Of a DNA stretch of 64,000 nt, positions 16,560-26,051 are shown in pieces. The translations under genes and the position numbers were made by a program. This DNA is from Poseidonibacter antarcticus. Its GTDB lineage: Bacteria > Campylobacterota > Campylobacteria > Campylobacterales > Arcobacteraceae. Every line of letters begins with the position of its first letter. Positions within the stretch are counted from its first letter, which is position 1. Location of the stretch: the NCBI RefSeq assembly GCF_003667345.1, contig NZ_RCWF01000002.1, positions 248,001 through 312,000 on the forward strand, written 5' to 3'. Below the pieces are notes generated by a model. The model was not told the DNA's origin and ran no database searches. It saw nothing but the letters and a program-made list of their open reading frames with translations.

Positions 16560-18247
16560 TATGCTTTTCCTTTATTTTTTTGATCATAATAATTTTGCAT
16601 CATAATCTTTGGTTTACAATCTGCACAACAATATAAACTTCGCTCTTTTACAGGGTCATGTGCAAATAATGGTCCCATCATATTTGCTATTTTTGTAACT
16701 GCTTTTACTGTTGCAAATTCAACACCACACTCAACACAAGCAAATAAATCATCTTTTGCGATTATATTTTCTTTAAACCAAGTTGGTTCAAGTTTTATAA
16801 CATCCCTTTCAATTGTTAAACAATCATCTTCAGGACATGAAACTTCACAGTATCCACATGAAGTACAAAGACTTGGATTTAATCTTAGAGTATTATCACT
16901 AGCATCTGCTTGAAGTGCATCGACATTACAAGAACCAACACAAACTAGACATAAAGTACACTTATCTTCATTTACTTTTACAAGTCCATAATGAACGTGT
17001 TCACCTGTTTTAACAACGCCAAGATCTTCATCACCTACAATTTTTTGTAATCTATGTGAGAATATTTCTCTTTTTTTAAGACCGTCTTGATTAAAGTTAA
17101 ATTCAGAACCTTCTATAAATGAAACCTCGTTAATTGCAGATTGAAGTTCATCTTCATTCATAGCTACAAGTATTGCATCTTTTTTATATTTTGCTTGATA
17201 AATATCATTTACAATTCTAATAGCATCACCGCTACCTTTTGAGATAAAATCAGTGTAAAAAATCACTTGAGAACCTGATATTTGAAGAAGTGTTAAAAAT
17301 GATTCTTCATGTAAAAATTTTTCACCTTCAATTGCAAAAGGTAAAACATTTTCTTTTAGAGATACTTCAAGTGTTGATATATTCATTTTTTCAGGCACTA
17401 TTAAAGGATGAGTTTCTTCAAAAAACTTACTCATTTCAAATAATGATTCTTTATTTGATGGAGCATAATCAATTGCACCACTTGGACAAACTGAAACACA
17501 ACCACCACAACCGTGACAATCTATTTGAGAGAAACCTAAAGTTTTTGTTTCATCATCTTTTGTAATCGCAACTGTTGGACAAACCTCTTCACACTTAGAA
17601 CAGATTTCTTCTCTTCTTCCATCGTATTGACAAATTTCTTTATCATAAGTTGTAAACTTTTTGTATGAATATTCATTAATATTTTCTTTTAATGTTTGAA
17701 CAACTTCTTCAATACTTGATTCATTTGGATCAAATGTTCCGCTTTGAGTAAGTCCCATTTCTTTGGCATCAAACCAAACAATTTGAGAAACATTTAAAGT
17801 AACATCCTTACCTTCATCATCAACAATAACTGATAAGTTTCCAATATGACCTGAAATTTGCTTTACAATATCTTCTTTTACAAAGAATAGTTCAAAATCA
17901 TCAGACTTTATACAGGCTGTAAAAGCTTCATACTCTTCTTTTGAATTTGTTATAAGCAATAATTGTTTTGAAACTTCTTGTGAATATGAAATATCTTGTG
18001 CAAAGTCATATTTGCTAGCTGCTATTTCATAAAGTTTTAGTACATTTTCTATTTTTAAAGATGTTGAATCTTGAGAATTTTTAATATAAAAATCAATTTC
18101 ATCTGCATTTAATTCTGATTGTACTTCCTTAGTATTAGAAATTAGAAAATCTTTATCTTTAGTATCTTCTATATTTGTAGTAACTAAAATTTCTTCACTA
18201 ATTGGGAAGTCTAATCCTTTTGGATTATAATATATAAATTCTTGCAC
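16559..18247 (-). CDS. Multi-cluster ferredoxin of the formate dehydrogenase locus
   Basis: A 562-residue cytoplasmic polyferredoxin. Two pairs of [4Fe-4S] motifs are seen. The first is CSKCEEVCP followed by CHGCGGCVSVCP (about residues 216-260). The second is CTLCLVCVGSCN followed by CTSCGYCEVSCP (about residues 425-475). A further cysteine group (CVECG ... YCCADCK) near the C-terminus may bind zinc or iron. The N-terminal 200 residues resemble no domain I know. Comparable iron-sulfur proteins accompany fdh genes in other Proteobacteria and may carry electrons for cofactor maturation. It is the first gene of the block, with 149 bases to the divergent regulator genes. Confidence 0.75.
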   Translation of the reverse strand: MQEFIYYNPKGLDFPISEEILVTTNIEDTKDKDFLISNTKEVQSELNADEIDFYIKNSQDSTSLKIENVLKLYEIAASKYDFAQDISYSQEVSKQLLLITNSKEEYEAFTACIKSDDFELFFVKEDIVKQISGHIGNLSVIVDDEGKDVTLNVSQIVWFDAKEMGLTQSGTFDPNESSIEEVVQTLKENINEYSYKKFTTYDKEICQYDGRREEICSKCEEVCPTVAITKDDETKTLGFSQIDCHGCGGCVSVCPSGAIDYAPSNKESLFEMSKFFEETHPLIVPEKMNISTLEVSLKENVLPFAIEGEKFLHEESFLTLLQISGSQVIFYTDFISKGSGDAIRIVNDIYQAKYKKDAILVAMNEDELQSAINEVSFIEGSEFNFNQDGLKKREIFSHRLQKIVGDEDLGVVKTGEHVHYGLVKVNEDKCTLCLVCVGSCNVDALQADASDNTLRLNPSLCTSCGYCEVSCPEDDCLTIERDVIKLEPTWFKENIIAKDDLFACVECGVEFATVKAVTKIANMMGPLFAHDPVKERSLYCCADCKPKIMMQNYYDQKNKGKA

Positions 18248-18321
18248 TTAATATGCCTTTTTTGTCAATAATATTTTAATCTTATATTATATGCATAGAA
18301 ATTAAACAATGCTTAAATGAT

Positions 18322-18346
18322 AAAAAATATTTTACCAAAAAATATT
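18322..18346. promoter_or_regulatory. Direct repeat in the divergent fdh/regulator promoter region
   Basis: The 149-base gap between the divergent transcripts contains AAAAAATATT twice (18322-18331 and 18337-18346). The repeats are 15 bases apart centre to centre. Spaced direct repeats of this kind can be response-regulator sites, but the whole region is AT-rich and chance is a real alternative. Confidence 0.25.
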
Positions 18347-18396
18347 CTTCTGTTACATTAAAGCCGTTTATTGTTGATTTTTAAGTAAACTACTTT

Positions 18397-19545
18397 ATGA
18401 TTAAACGTATTCCCATATTACTTTTTATATTTTTATTAATTTTTATTTATTCCAAAGATGAAAAATTTATGAGCAAGACTATTACAATAGGAACGTCTAT
18501 TCCTCAAACTGGAATTATAAAAGCATTAGGTGATTCAGTTATAAATGGTGCTAGTTCTTATTTTAATTTTGTTAATGATAATCACATTTTAGGAGAAAAA
18601 AAAATAAGATTTTTAGTTTATGATGACAAGTATGAACCTGATTTAACTACACAAAATACTAATAAGCTTATATTCAAAGATAATATCTTTGCTCTTTTTA
18701 GTTTTATAGGAACACCAACTGTAAAAAGTATTTTACCTATTTTATATGATGAGAATATTCCTTTTTTTGCAGCTTTTAGTGGTGCGTCTTTTTTAAGAGA
18801 TAATCAAAATAAAAATATTGTGAATTTTAGAAGTTCTTATTCCCAAGAGATTGAAGCTATTGTTTCTCATTTATATGAAGATGAAAAAATAAATTCAATT
18901 GCAGTTTTTTATCAAAATGATAATTATGGAGAAGAAGGATATATTTCTTTATTAAAATCATTAAAAAAAAGAAATCTTAAATTAGTAGCCCAAGGTTCTT
19001 ATAAAAGAAACACCCTTTCAATAAATCATGCTTTTAATGAAATAAAAGATGCAAAACCCCAAGCTATTGTTATGGTGGGAGCTTATAAAACAAATGCTTT
19101 GTTTATAAAAAAAGCAAAGCAAAATGAAAATTTAAAAGATGTGATATTTGCCAATCTTTCTTTTGGTGATGCAAATGAAATGATTAAAGAGTTAAAACAA
19201 CAAAAAACAAATACTAATAATCTTTTATTTTCTCAAGTAGTTCCAAACTATACGAATAATGATATACCAATAGTTCTACAATATCAAAAACTAATGAAAA
19301 AATATCATCCAAAAGAAGAGCTAGGTTTTATTTCTTTTGAATCATTTTTAGCAGCAAAAGTTTTAGTAAATGCTATAAGTAGAATAAAGGATGATTTAAC
19401 TAGAGAAGAATTTCTTTGTAATTTAAAAGAGACTCCAAGTGATTTATTAGATGGTATTAATTTAGAGTATAAAAATACTCAGCTTTTAAATAAAGTATAT
19501 TTGTTTCATTATGAAAACTCAAAATTTGTAGAAGTAGAAAAATAA
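18397..19545 (+). CDS. Periplasmic ligand-binding protein (branched-chain amino acid type), probable sensor partner
   Basis: A 382-residue periplasmic binding protein of the Peripla_BP_6 (LivJ/AmiC) class with a signal peptide (ILLFIFLLIFIYS). The mature start TITIGTSIPQTGIIKALG is typical. The VYDDKYEPDLTTQNT, QNDNYGEEGY and IVMVGAYKTN segments follow in family order. There are no permease genes nearby. The histidine kinase gene starts 1 base after the stop. I therefore infer that it senses a small molecule for the kinase rather than feeding a transporter. The ligand is unknown; the divergent fdh block makes formate or a related anion worth considering. Confidence 0.75.
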   Translation: MIKRIPILLFIFLLIFIYSKDEKFMSKTITIGTSIPQTGIIKALGDSVINGASSYFNFVNDNHILGEKKIRFLVYDDKYEPDLTTQNTNKLIFKDNIFALFSFIGTPTVKSILPILYDENIPFFAAFSGASFLRDNQNKNIVNFRSSYSQEIEAIVSHLYEDEKINSIAVFYQNDNYGEEGYISLLKSLKKRNLKLVAQGSYKRNTLSINHAFNEIKDAKPQAIVMVGAYKTNALFIKKAKQNENLKDVIFANLSFGDANEMIKELKQQKTNTNNLLFSQVVPNYTNNDIPIVLQYQKLMKKYHPKEELGFISFESFLAAKVLVNAISRIKDDLTREEFLCNLKETPSDLLDGINLEYKNTQLLNKVYLFHYENSKFVEVEK

Positions 19546-19546
19546 T

Positions 19547-21139
19547 ATGCTTTTGAAAAAAACACTAAAATTCTTTGACAATCTTAGTTTTAAATATAAA
19601 ACATCATTTTTGATTTTTATTATTGCTGGTGGGATGATTTGTATTGTTGTGTTATCTCAAATTTCTACTTTTAGTATAAAAGAAGATTTTGATAATTTAT
19701 TTAATAATAGAACAAAATCATTAATAAAACTCGAAAGTATTAAAGATACCTACAATGTTAATATCCAAGATACACTAAAAGATTTAAGATACAATAATAT
19801 AAATAATAAACAAGCAAGAGAAGTCTTAGCTCTTGCACAAGAACTTATTAATAAAAACTGGTCTGAATATAAAGAAAATCAAAAAATCAAAAAATCAAAA
19901 TTGTTTATAACAAAATATATTAAAGATTTTCTAATAAATGAAGAACAATCTTATAAAAATGAAATACTAAAGCAAAATATTATACAAAATATAGATAATA
20001 AATTATCAGATATTAAAAATGCTATCTATGATATTAGTATCAAAAATACAAATAGTGATTATGAACAACTTGATCTAAATATAAATGCTATTTCAATATA
20101 TCTTAGTAGTCTAACAAATTATGATTTATCACTTGCAGTAAATGAAAAAAGAAATACTGAAAAAATATTTAACAATATAATCATATTTTCTTTTATTTCT
20201 ATTTTTTTAGTGTTTTTATTTTCTATAATTTTAACTATTATAATCATAAATAATTTTAAGACTTTAAACAGTACTTTAGAGCAAAAAGTAGAAGAAAAAA
20301 CAAAAGAATTAATGCAATTAAATAGCTACCTTGAGACAAAAGTTTCTAAGGAAGTTGTAAAGAATAGAAAAAAAGATATGATTATGTTTCAACAAGCAAG
20401 ACTTGCAAGTTTGGGAGAAATGCTAAATAATATCGCACATCAATGGAGACAACCACTTAGCTCTTTAAGTATGATAATTCAAAGTTTCCAGATAAAAATG
20501 TCTTTAGGAAAACTAAGTGAAGAGTTTGTTGATACAAAAGTTAAAGACGCTTTATTATTAGCAGAAAATATGTCAAATACACTTGATGATTTTAAAAACT
20601 TTTTTAGTCCTGATAAAACAAAAAGTAGATTTTCTATAAAAAATTGTATAGAACATTCTATGGACCTTGCCAAATATTTACTCGAAAAAGAAAATATACA
20701 AATAAAACTAATTATAAAAGAAGATATTGAAATAAATAGCTTTTATAATGAATTATCCCACGTCTTCTTAAATATTATTTCTAACTCTAAAGATGCTTTA
20801 TCTTCGATTGAAAATAAAGATGATAGAATTATTAAAATAATAGTACATAAATATAAAAAGAATATTATAATAAATATGCTTGATAATGCAGGAGGAATTA
20901 AAGAAGAGATTATTCCTAAAATATTTGAGCCTTATTATACTACTAAATATAAAAGTGCTGGAACAGGTATTGGTCTTTATATGTCAAAACAAATTATTGA
21001 AAAACATATGAATGGTACAATTTTATACAAAACTGTTAGACATAAGATTAAAGATGATAGAAATTTTAATTGTTCATTATTTACTATTAAAATTCCAATT
21101 ATTAATGAAATTGAAAATCAAAAGGAAAAACTCAAATGA
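19547..21139 (+). CDS. Sensor histidine kinase
   Basis: A 530-residue membrane kinase. One transmembrane segment lies near residues 19-38 and a second near 207-233, framing a helical periplasmic domain. A coiled coil (LEQKVEEKTKEL) leads to the H box NIAHQWRQPLS with His298. The ATPase domain shows NSKDAL (N box), DNAGGI (G1), YYTTKYKSAGTGIGLYMSK (F/G2 boxes). The H-Q-W-R-Q-P box is the subclass common in Campylobacterota. It overlaps the response regulator by 4 bases. Confidence 0.9.
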   Translation: MLLKKTLKFFDNLSFKYKTSFLIFIIAGGMICIVVLSQISTFSIKEDFDNLFNNRTKSLIKLESIKDTYNVNIQDTLKDLRYNNINNKQAREVLALAQELINKNWSEYKENQKIKKSKLFITKYIKDFLINEEQSYKNEILKQNIIQNIDNKLSDIKNAIYDISIKNTNSDYEQLDLNINAISIYLSSLTNYDLSLAVNEKRNTEKIFNNIIIFSFISIFLVFLFSIILTIIIINNFKTLNSTLEQKVEEKTKELMQLNSYLETKVSKEVVKNRKKDMIMFQQARLASLGEMLNNIAHQWRQPLSSLSMIIQSFQIKMSLGKLSEEFVDTKVKDALLLAENMSNTLDDFKNFFSPDKTKSRFSIKNCIEHSMDLAKYLLEKENIQIKLIIKEDIEINSFYNELSHVFLNIISNSKDALSSIENKDDRIIKIIVHKYKKNIIINMLDNAGGIKEEIIPKIFEPYYTTKYKSAGTGIGLYMSKQIIEKHMNGTILYKTVRHKIKDDRNFNCSLFTIKIPIINEIENQKEKLK

Positions 21140-21801
21140 TGCAAAATAAAGATTTGGACATCTTACATAATTTTAATATTTTATATCTAGAAGATGATGA
21201 AGACTTACTAAAACATACGCATGATGTACTTGAAGATTTTGTTAATAATATTTATGCTGTGAAAACATCAAAAGAAGCTATGAATATACTATTAAACAAA
21301 AAAGTAGATGTTATTATTTCAGATATTTTACTTGAAAATGAAAATGGAATTGATTTTTTAAAACATATAAAAGAAAAAGATATTTGTATTCCTACAATAT
21401 TAACAACTGCACATACAGATACAAAATATTTACTTGATGCGATTAAACTAAAGGTTGAAAACTATATTGTAAAGCCTATAAATATCAAAGAATTACTAAA
21501 TAGTTTATATGATATTTTACTTCCTGTTATTCAAGAAAAAGAGATTCAAAAAAATATTTATATAATCAGAACAATATCAGCAATTACAGATGGAAAACAA
21601 GTTGATATAATCAGATATATTATCAATAGCTTAAATAATGATAATATTTTTACAGCTTCATATAGTGATATTATGCAAAAAATACCTATTTCAAAACCAA
21701 CACTTATAAAACTTTTTAAAGAATTAGCCCAAAAAGATATTTTGGTAAAAGTAGCTCATAAAACTTATAAATTTAACCAATCAGCCTTAGATCATATCTA
21801 A
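21136..21801 (+). CDS. Response regulator with winged-helix output
   Basis: A 221-residue regulator. The receiver domain has the acidic pair in LYLEDDED (residues 17-24), the phospho-acceptor Asp63 in VIISDILLENENG, the threonine in ILTTAHTD and the lysine in YIVKPIN. The C-terminal 80 residues form a helical unit (YSDIMQKIPISKPTLIKLF) that looks like a winged helix, so DNA binding is likely. It is cotranscribed with the kinase and binding protein. The fdh promoter region at 18248-18396 is an obvious candidate target. Confidence 0.85.
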   Translation: MMQNKDLDILHNFNILYLEDDEDLLKHTHDVLEDFVNNIYAVKTSKEAMNILLNKKVDVIISDILLENENGIDFLKHIKEKDICIPTILTTAHTDTKYLLDAIKLKVENYIVKPINIKELLNSLYDILLPVIQEKEIQKNIYIIRTISAITDGKQVDIIRYIINSLNNDNIFTASYSDIMQKIPISKPTLIKLFKELAQKDILVKVAHKTYKFNQSALDHI

Positions 21802-22157
21802 AGCTGTGGTTTTTCAATCCCGAATTTTTTATACCAATCATAAGACAATACAATATAATGATTTTTTTCATTATCTAAACTTTTAAGATATTCATCATTT
21901 GGATATGTTTTATATAATTTAATCCAAATATTTACAGCAAATAAAAGATGTGCTTTTATATCTTTTGGAATTGGAATATAAGGTCTAAAATCAGTAATAC
22001 CCTCTTTTTCTAGTTCAGCTAATTTCTCATCTGTAATATAATCAATGGGAGTGTTTGTTCGTGGGCTTCTTACTATTTTTGCTTCCATATCTTTTTGATA
22101 CTGTGCATAATCAAATATTTCAACAGGTTCGTAATCTTTATTCATAATTTCATTCAT
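21798..22157 (-). CDS. Hypothetical protein
   Basis: A 119-residue soluble protein that I do not recognise. It is rich in Tyr, Lys and Asp with a proline-containing middle (RPYIPIPKDIKAH) and a repeated aromatic pattern (WIKLYKTYPND, SYDWYKKFG). A second ATG (MNKDYEPVE) is possible 12 bases in. It overlaps the end of the response regulator gene tail to tail by 4 bases. Confidence 0.55.
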   Translation of the reverse strand: MNEIMNKDYEPVEIFDYAQYQKDMEAKIVRSPRTNTPIDYITDEKLAELEKEGITDFRPYIPIPKDIKAHLLFAVNIWIKLYKTYPNDEYLKSLDNEKNHYIVLSYDWYKKFGIEKPQL

Positions 22158-22231
22158 TTTTAAAACTTCTTTATTGTGATTTTTGCGTAATTATAGCAAT
22201 ATAAGAATATAATATTTATAAAAGGAAAAAA

Positions 22232-22444
22232 ATGGCTTATAAAGAATACAAAGTTATACATATTGTAGAAGGTGGCTTAGGAACAATTTTTTTAGGAGCA
22301 TCTGGAATTCCTATTAAAGAAATGGAAATAAGACTCAATAGGGAAGCCCAATCAGGTTGGCAAGTTGTTTTTCAAATTATTGAACAAAAAAGATTTCTAT
22401 TATTTTGGTCAAGAGAAGCTGTTGTTGTTACTTTAGGAAGATAA
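22232..22444 (+). CDS. DUF4177-like small protein
   Basis: A 70-residue protein preceded by AAAGGAAAA. The pattern YKVIHIVEGG ... MEIRLNREAQSGWQVV ... LFWSREAVVVTLGR matches the small DUF4177 group, in which the NxxxxxGWxxV core is typical. The function is not known. It is followed 3 bases later by the membrane protein gene. Confidence 0.65.
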   Translation: MAYKEYKVIHIVEGGLGTIFLGASGIPIKEMEIRLNREAQSGWQVVFQIIEQKRFLLFWSREAVVVTLGR

Positions 22445-22447
22445 AAT

Positions 22448-22828
22448 ATGAATAATGATGATGTAAAAAAAGAAGAAGAACTTTTAAGAAATAAAATACT
22501 TTTATTATCTGATGAAAATAGAAAAGTATTCTATGAAAATGTAGAAAAACAAATAAAAGATCCTGATACATATGCTGCTTTAAACTTTTTATTTTTAACG
22601 GGAATACATCATTTTTATTTACAAAAATGGTTAAAAGGAACAATAAACCTAAGTTTATTTGTTTTTGGATTAATTCTACTTTTTGGAAGTACATTTTCAT
22701 ATGGTTTTGGGTTAGGAATTCTTTTAGCTGTTTTTATTTTGGAATTAAATGAACTTTTTAGATCACAAATAATTGTTCAAGACTACAATAATAAAGTCTT
22801 AGAAAAGAACTTAGAACTATTTAAGTGA
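22448..22828 (+). CDS. TM2-domain-like membrane protein
   Basis: A 126-residue protein. A helical N-terminus (KKEEELLRNKI) is followed by a TM2-type hairpin: LNFLFLTGIHHFYLQKWLKG, then LSLFVFGLILLFGS and a third hydrophobic stretch. The G-x-H-x-F-Y-L-x-K motif is the TM2 signature. The role is unknown. It overlaps the converging permease gene by 12 bases. Confidence 0.7.
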   Translation: MNNDDVKKEEELLRNKILLLSDENRKVFYENVEKQIKDPDTYAALNFLFLTGIHHFYLQKWLKGTINLSLFVFGLILLFGSTFSYGFGLGILLAVFILELNELFRSQIIVQDYNNKVLEKNLELFK

Positions 22829-24298
22829 ACATCCACAAGAAGTAATGTTTTCTTCAACTCTTAAATATCTTCTTACTCGTCTTGATATTAAATCTACTAC
22901 GATATTTAATAATGCAGTTACAACTAAGAGTAAAAACATTTTATCAAGTCTAAAATCAGCAATTGCAGAGTCTATAAAGAATCCTAACGTAGCGATTCCT
23001 AAAATACCTAAAATTGCACTCTCACGCATAATAATTTCCCATCTATAAAATAAAAATGCTAGGAATTGATTATAAACTCTTGGTATTATTTCAAAGAAAT
23101 AAAGGTTGATACTTTTTTGAGTTTTATCAGGTCCTAAAACAATTAAATTAGTTTCATTTCCTATTAAATGTCCGATAATTGAACCATTATGAAGCATAAG
23201 AGCAAGAGCTGCGGGAAGCATTGATGGTCCAAATAATTGTAGGAAAATATATGCAAGTATATATTCAGGAGTTGAACGTAAAATCACTAAAAAAATATGA
23301 CTTGTAAATATAGTCGGTTTATTTGCAAACTTTTTTGATACCAAAGGAAACAGTAAAAGGGCTAAAAAAGCTGTTAGCAATAATGATAATTGTGTTAAAA
23401 CTATTGTATTTATTGTCCCTGGAATAATCTCATTTGAGAATATATTTGAAAACCAAGAAATAGTAGCATCAAGTCCTAAATCATTTCTAATTGGATGAGG
23501 AACAATATCATTTGTAACAAATCTAATCAAATTATCAAGATTAAAACCTGAAAAATCATCTAAATAAAAAAATGAGCCAATAAGTAAAAAAGGAAAAGTA
23601 TACTTATTAAACCAATATCTTATTGTCGCAACTACGATATAAAATAAAATTAAAATCATCCAAACTTCAGAATAAATTCCTTGCATAAAGGATGATGATA
23701 AATAATATCCAAGTGTAGTAATTCCAACAAAACCTAGAATAGCAGTTGAACGTAATGCACATTCAAATCTATATAAAGTATAAGAAAGTAAATGAGGAAA
23801 GGCATCTGGTATTTTTGTAAATAAAAAATAAGAAAAGCTATTTTTACCTCGTAAAACTTTAGGAAAAGTATCGTGTTCTTCAAGTATTTCTGCGTATACT
23901 TTTCCTAAAATCGCACTATATGGAATGATAATTGCTAAAAGTGCAGTTAATGTATTTAGCCCAAATATTTGTAAAAAAATCAAAGCCCAAAAAAGTTCGT
24001 GAATTGCTCTTGTAATTGCAAGTGAAATACGAACTAAAACATTTCCAAAAAACAATGCAAGAAAAAAACCAATAATTGCAGATACAAATATAGCAATAAT
24101 TGCAATTGAAATAGTATTTAAAAAAGCTTCAAATAAAAGTGAATAGTCATTAAACTGTAAATGTAAAATTGCATAAAAAAAGTCTTTTGTTAGTTGTGTA
24201 GTATCAACTGTTGAAATTTCTAAATCTGCTAGAAAAAAAGACAGTAATCCTATAAAAATAAAAAGTACTGATACTTTCGTATTATTAGTCACAGACAT
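22817..24298 (-). CDS. PhnE-type ABC permease, two permease domains fused
   Basis: A 493-residue membrane protein made of two tandem PhnE-like permease halves (split near residue 250). Each half has about six hydrophobic segments and its own coupling loop: KNSFSYFLFTKIPDAFPHLL in the first, INLYFFEIIPRVYNQFL in the second. Each ends with a similar RESAILG/RSTAILG motif. Most transporters use two copies of one permease; here both are in one chain. I start at ATG 24298 (MSVTNN), which overlaps the ATPase gene. A frame to 24322 adds 8 residues. A C-terminal CGC triplet may bind metal. It belongs with the ATPase and binding protein as a probable selenium-oxyanion importer. Confidence 0.78.
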   Translation of the reverse strand: MSVTNNTKVSVLFIFIGLLSFFLADLEISTVDTTQLTKDFFYAILHLQFNDYSLLFEAFLNTISIAIIAIFVSAIIGFFLALFFGNVLVRISLAITRAIHELFWALIFLQIFGLNTLTALLAIIIPYSAILGKVYAEILEEHDTFPKVLRGKNSFSYFLFTKIPDAFPHLLSYTLYRFECALRSTAILGFVGITTLGYYLSSSFMQGIYSEVWMILILFYIVVATIRYWFNKYTFPFLLIGSFFYLDDFSGFNLDNLIRFVTNDIVPHPIRNDLGLDATISWFSNIFSNEIIPGTINTIVLTQLSLLLTAFLALLLFPLVSKKFANKPTIFTSHIFLVILRSTPEYILAYIFLQLFGPSMLPAALALMLHNGSIIGHLIGNETNLIVLGPDKTQKSINLYFFEIIPRVYNQFLAFLFYRWEIIMRESAILGILGIATLGFFIDSAIADFRLDKMFLLLVVTALLNIVVDLISRRVRRYLRVEENITSCGCSLK

Positions 24299-24944
24299 AA
24301 TACAACTTTTGTCTATCATCATCTGTTAATTGTGAGCATTTTTTATCAACTAATATTTTTCCATTTTTTAGACCGATTACTCTTTGAAAATGTTTAACCG
24401 CTAAATCAACATTGTGAATTGCACAAACTATTGTTTCATATTTTTTGTCTAAAACTTCTAAAACTTTTGAACTTAAATATTCATCCAAAGCTGAGATTGG
24501 TTCATCTGCTAATAAAATCTTTTTTTGATTAAAAAGTGATCTTGCAATTGCAGTTCTTTGTTTTTGTCCACCTGATAAATCATGGTTTTTTACAAAAAGC
24601 TTATCTTCTAAATCAAAATCTTTTAGTATATTTCTAATCTCATCAACCTCTTTTGAAGCTGGTTTGATTAAATTTCTAATATTGTAAAAAGTAGAATAAT
24701 CATCTAATCTTGCAATATAGACATTGTGAAAAACTGACAAATTATTTACCAAACCTAATTCTTGTGGGATATAAGAGCTTTGCTCTTTTTCAAGTTCATA
24801 AAGTCTTTTTATTAGTGTTGATTTACCACTACCACTTTTACCAAGAAGTGCAACCTTTTCTCCTTTTTTTATTTCTAAAGTTAAAGAGTCTAAGATTACA
24901 TTATCTAAGTATGAAATAGATTCATTTTGTAAATAAAATGCCAT
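24285..24944 (-). CDS. PhnC-type ABC transporter ATP-binding protein
   Basis: A 219-residue ABC ATPase. Walker A is LLGKSGSGKST (about residues 33-43), the Q-loop SYIPQELGLV, the signature LSGGQKQRTAIARS, Walker B ILLADEP and the switch CAIHNVD. The chain is shorter than typical PhnC, with no C-terminal extension. It starts 4 bases after the binding-protein stop and overlaps the permease. The PhnCDE family carries phosphonates, phosphite or, near selenium genes, probably selenate. Confidence 0.82.
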   Translation of the reverse strand: MAFYLQNESISYLDNVILDSLTLEIKKGEKVALLGKSGSGKSTLIKRLYELEKEQSSYIPQELGLVNNLSVFHNVYIARLDDYSTFYNIRNLIKPASKEVDEIRNILKDFDLEDKLFVKNHDLSGGQKQRTAIARSLFNQKKILLADEPISALDEYLSSKVLEVLDKKYETIVCAIHNVDLAVKHFQRVIGLKNGKILVDKKCSQLTDDDRQKLYYVCD

Positions 24945-24948
24945 GTTA

Positions 24949-25794
24949 TTAGTCGATTAAACCTATTTCTTTTCCAACATTTAATACTGGATCAAAATCA
25001 GAGTTTTTAGCTTTGATAAATGCAGATCTTGGGAATGCATCTAAAATTGCTTTATCTTTTACATTTAATAATGCATTTGTTAATTTTTCAGTAAACCCAG
25101 CACCATAAACCTCATCTAAATCACCATGAGCTGTAAACTGATAATCAGGATAAGTAGGAGTTGTCCATAAAATTTCTACTTTAGAAGTATCAATATTTCC
25201 AGCTGCTAATTCTCTATCCCAAACTTTAAAGTTAACAGCACCAACTTGGTATGCTCCACTTGCAACTAATGAAATAGTTTTTGTATGACTTCCTGAGAAA
25301 CCTACTTTTTTGAAAATATCAACAGGAGCTTTTTTGAAGTTTTCTCTAATAAAATACTCAGGCATTAATCTACCACTTGTACTACCTTTTGAGCCAAAAG
25401 TAAATGTTTTATCTGCAATTTCTTTTGGAAAAGCTTCATTTTTATCTAAACCAAGTGCAGTATTTGCAATGATGTATGATCTAAATTGTGTATCTTCAAC
25501 ACCTTGTGCAATTGCAATAGAACCTGGAACTACGATTCTAGCTTTAACACCTGATAAACCACCAAACCATGCTAATTGAACTTGATTATTTCTAAATGCT
25601 GCAATTGACGCAGAATATGACTTAACTGGAACAAATTTAACATCTACATTTAACTCTTTTGTTAAATAAACTGCTAATTTTGAAAATCTTTCTTTTAGTT
25701 TTGTTTCATCTTGATCTGGAATCGCTGTAAAAGTAAATGTTTTTGAAAATAGTACTGCTGAAAGTACTAAAAGTGAAATAAGTATTTTTTTCAT
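24949..25794 (-). CDS. Periplasmic binding protein of a putative selenate/selenium ABC transporter
   Basis: A 281-residue PhnD-family binding protein with a signal peptide (ISLLVLSAVLFSKTF). The segments FTAIPDQDETKL, VKFVPVKSYSASIAAF, NNQVQLAWFGGLSGV and GSKGSTSGRLMPEYF match the PhnD branch that NCBIfam names putative selenate ABC transporter binding protein (TIGR04553). I rely on memory for this match. The divergent selD gene 257 bases away supports a selenium role. Phosphonate or phosphite remains possible since no phosphonate-breakdown genes are seen either way. Confidence 0.75.
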   Translation of the reverse strand: MKKILISLLVLSAVLFSKTFTFTAIPDQDETKLKERFSKLAVYLTKELNVDVKFVPVKSYSASIAAFRNNQVQLAWFGGLSGVKARIVVPGSIAIAQGVEDTQFRSYIIANTALGLDKNEAFPKEIADKTFTFGSKGSTSGRLMPEYFIRENFKKAPVDIFKKVGFSGSHTKTISLVASGAYQVGAVNFKVWDRELAAGNIDTSKVEILWTTPTYPDYQFTAHGDLDEVYGAGFTEKLTNALLNVKDKAILDAFPRSAFIKAKNSDFDPVLNVGKEIGLID

Positions 25795-26051
25795 AAAAAA
25801 ACCTCAATAATTTTGAAGCATACATGAAGATATAAAGTAAAGTAAAATTAGTAAATAATCATTTTCTTTATGTCAAACCTAAGCCTTAGGTCTAAATGCT
25901 ATTTTGATTGTGAATCATACTATATCAAAAATAAACTAAAGATTAAATGGTAAATTTTTTTTTACTATTTATATAATATTAATATCAATTTAAAATAAAA
26001 GGATGTAGAATCTACTATAATATTATATTTAACATCCAAAAAGAGGAAAAA

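Noticed and set aside
16559-18247. Polyferredoxin as a hydrogenase or NADH-linked subunit
   Set aside because: No hydrogenase genes are present and no flavin or NAD site is visible. Position at the head of the fdh cluster fits better.
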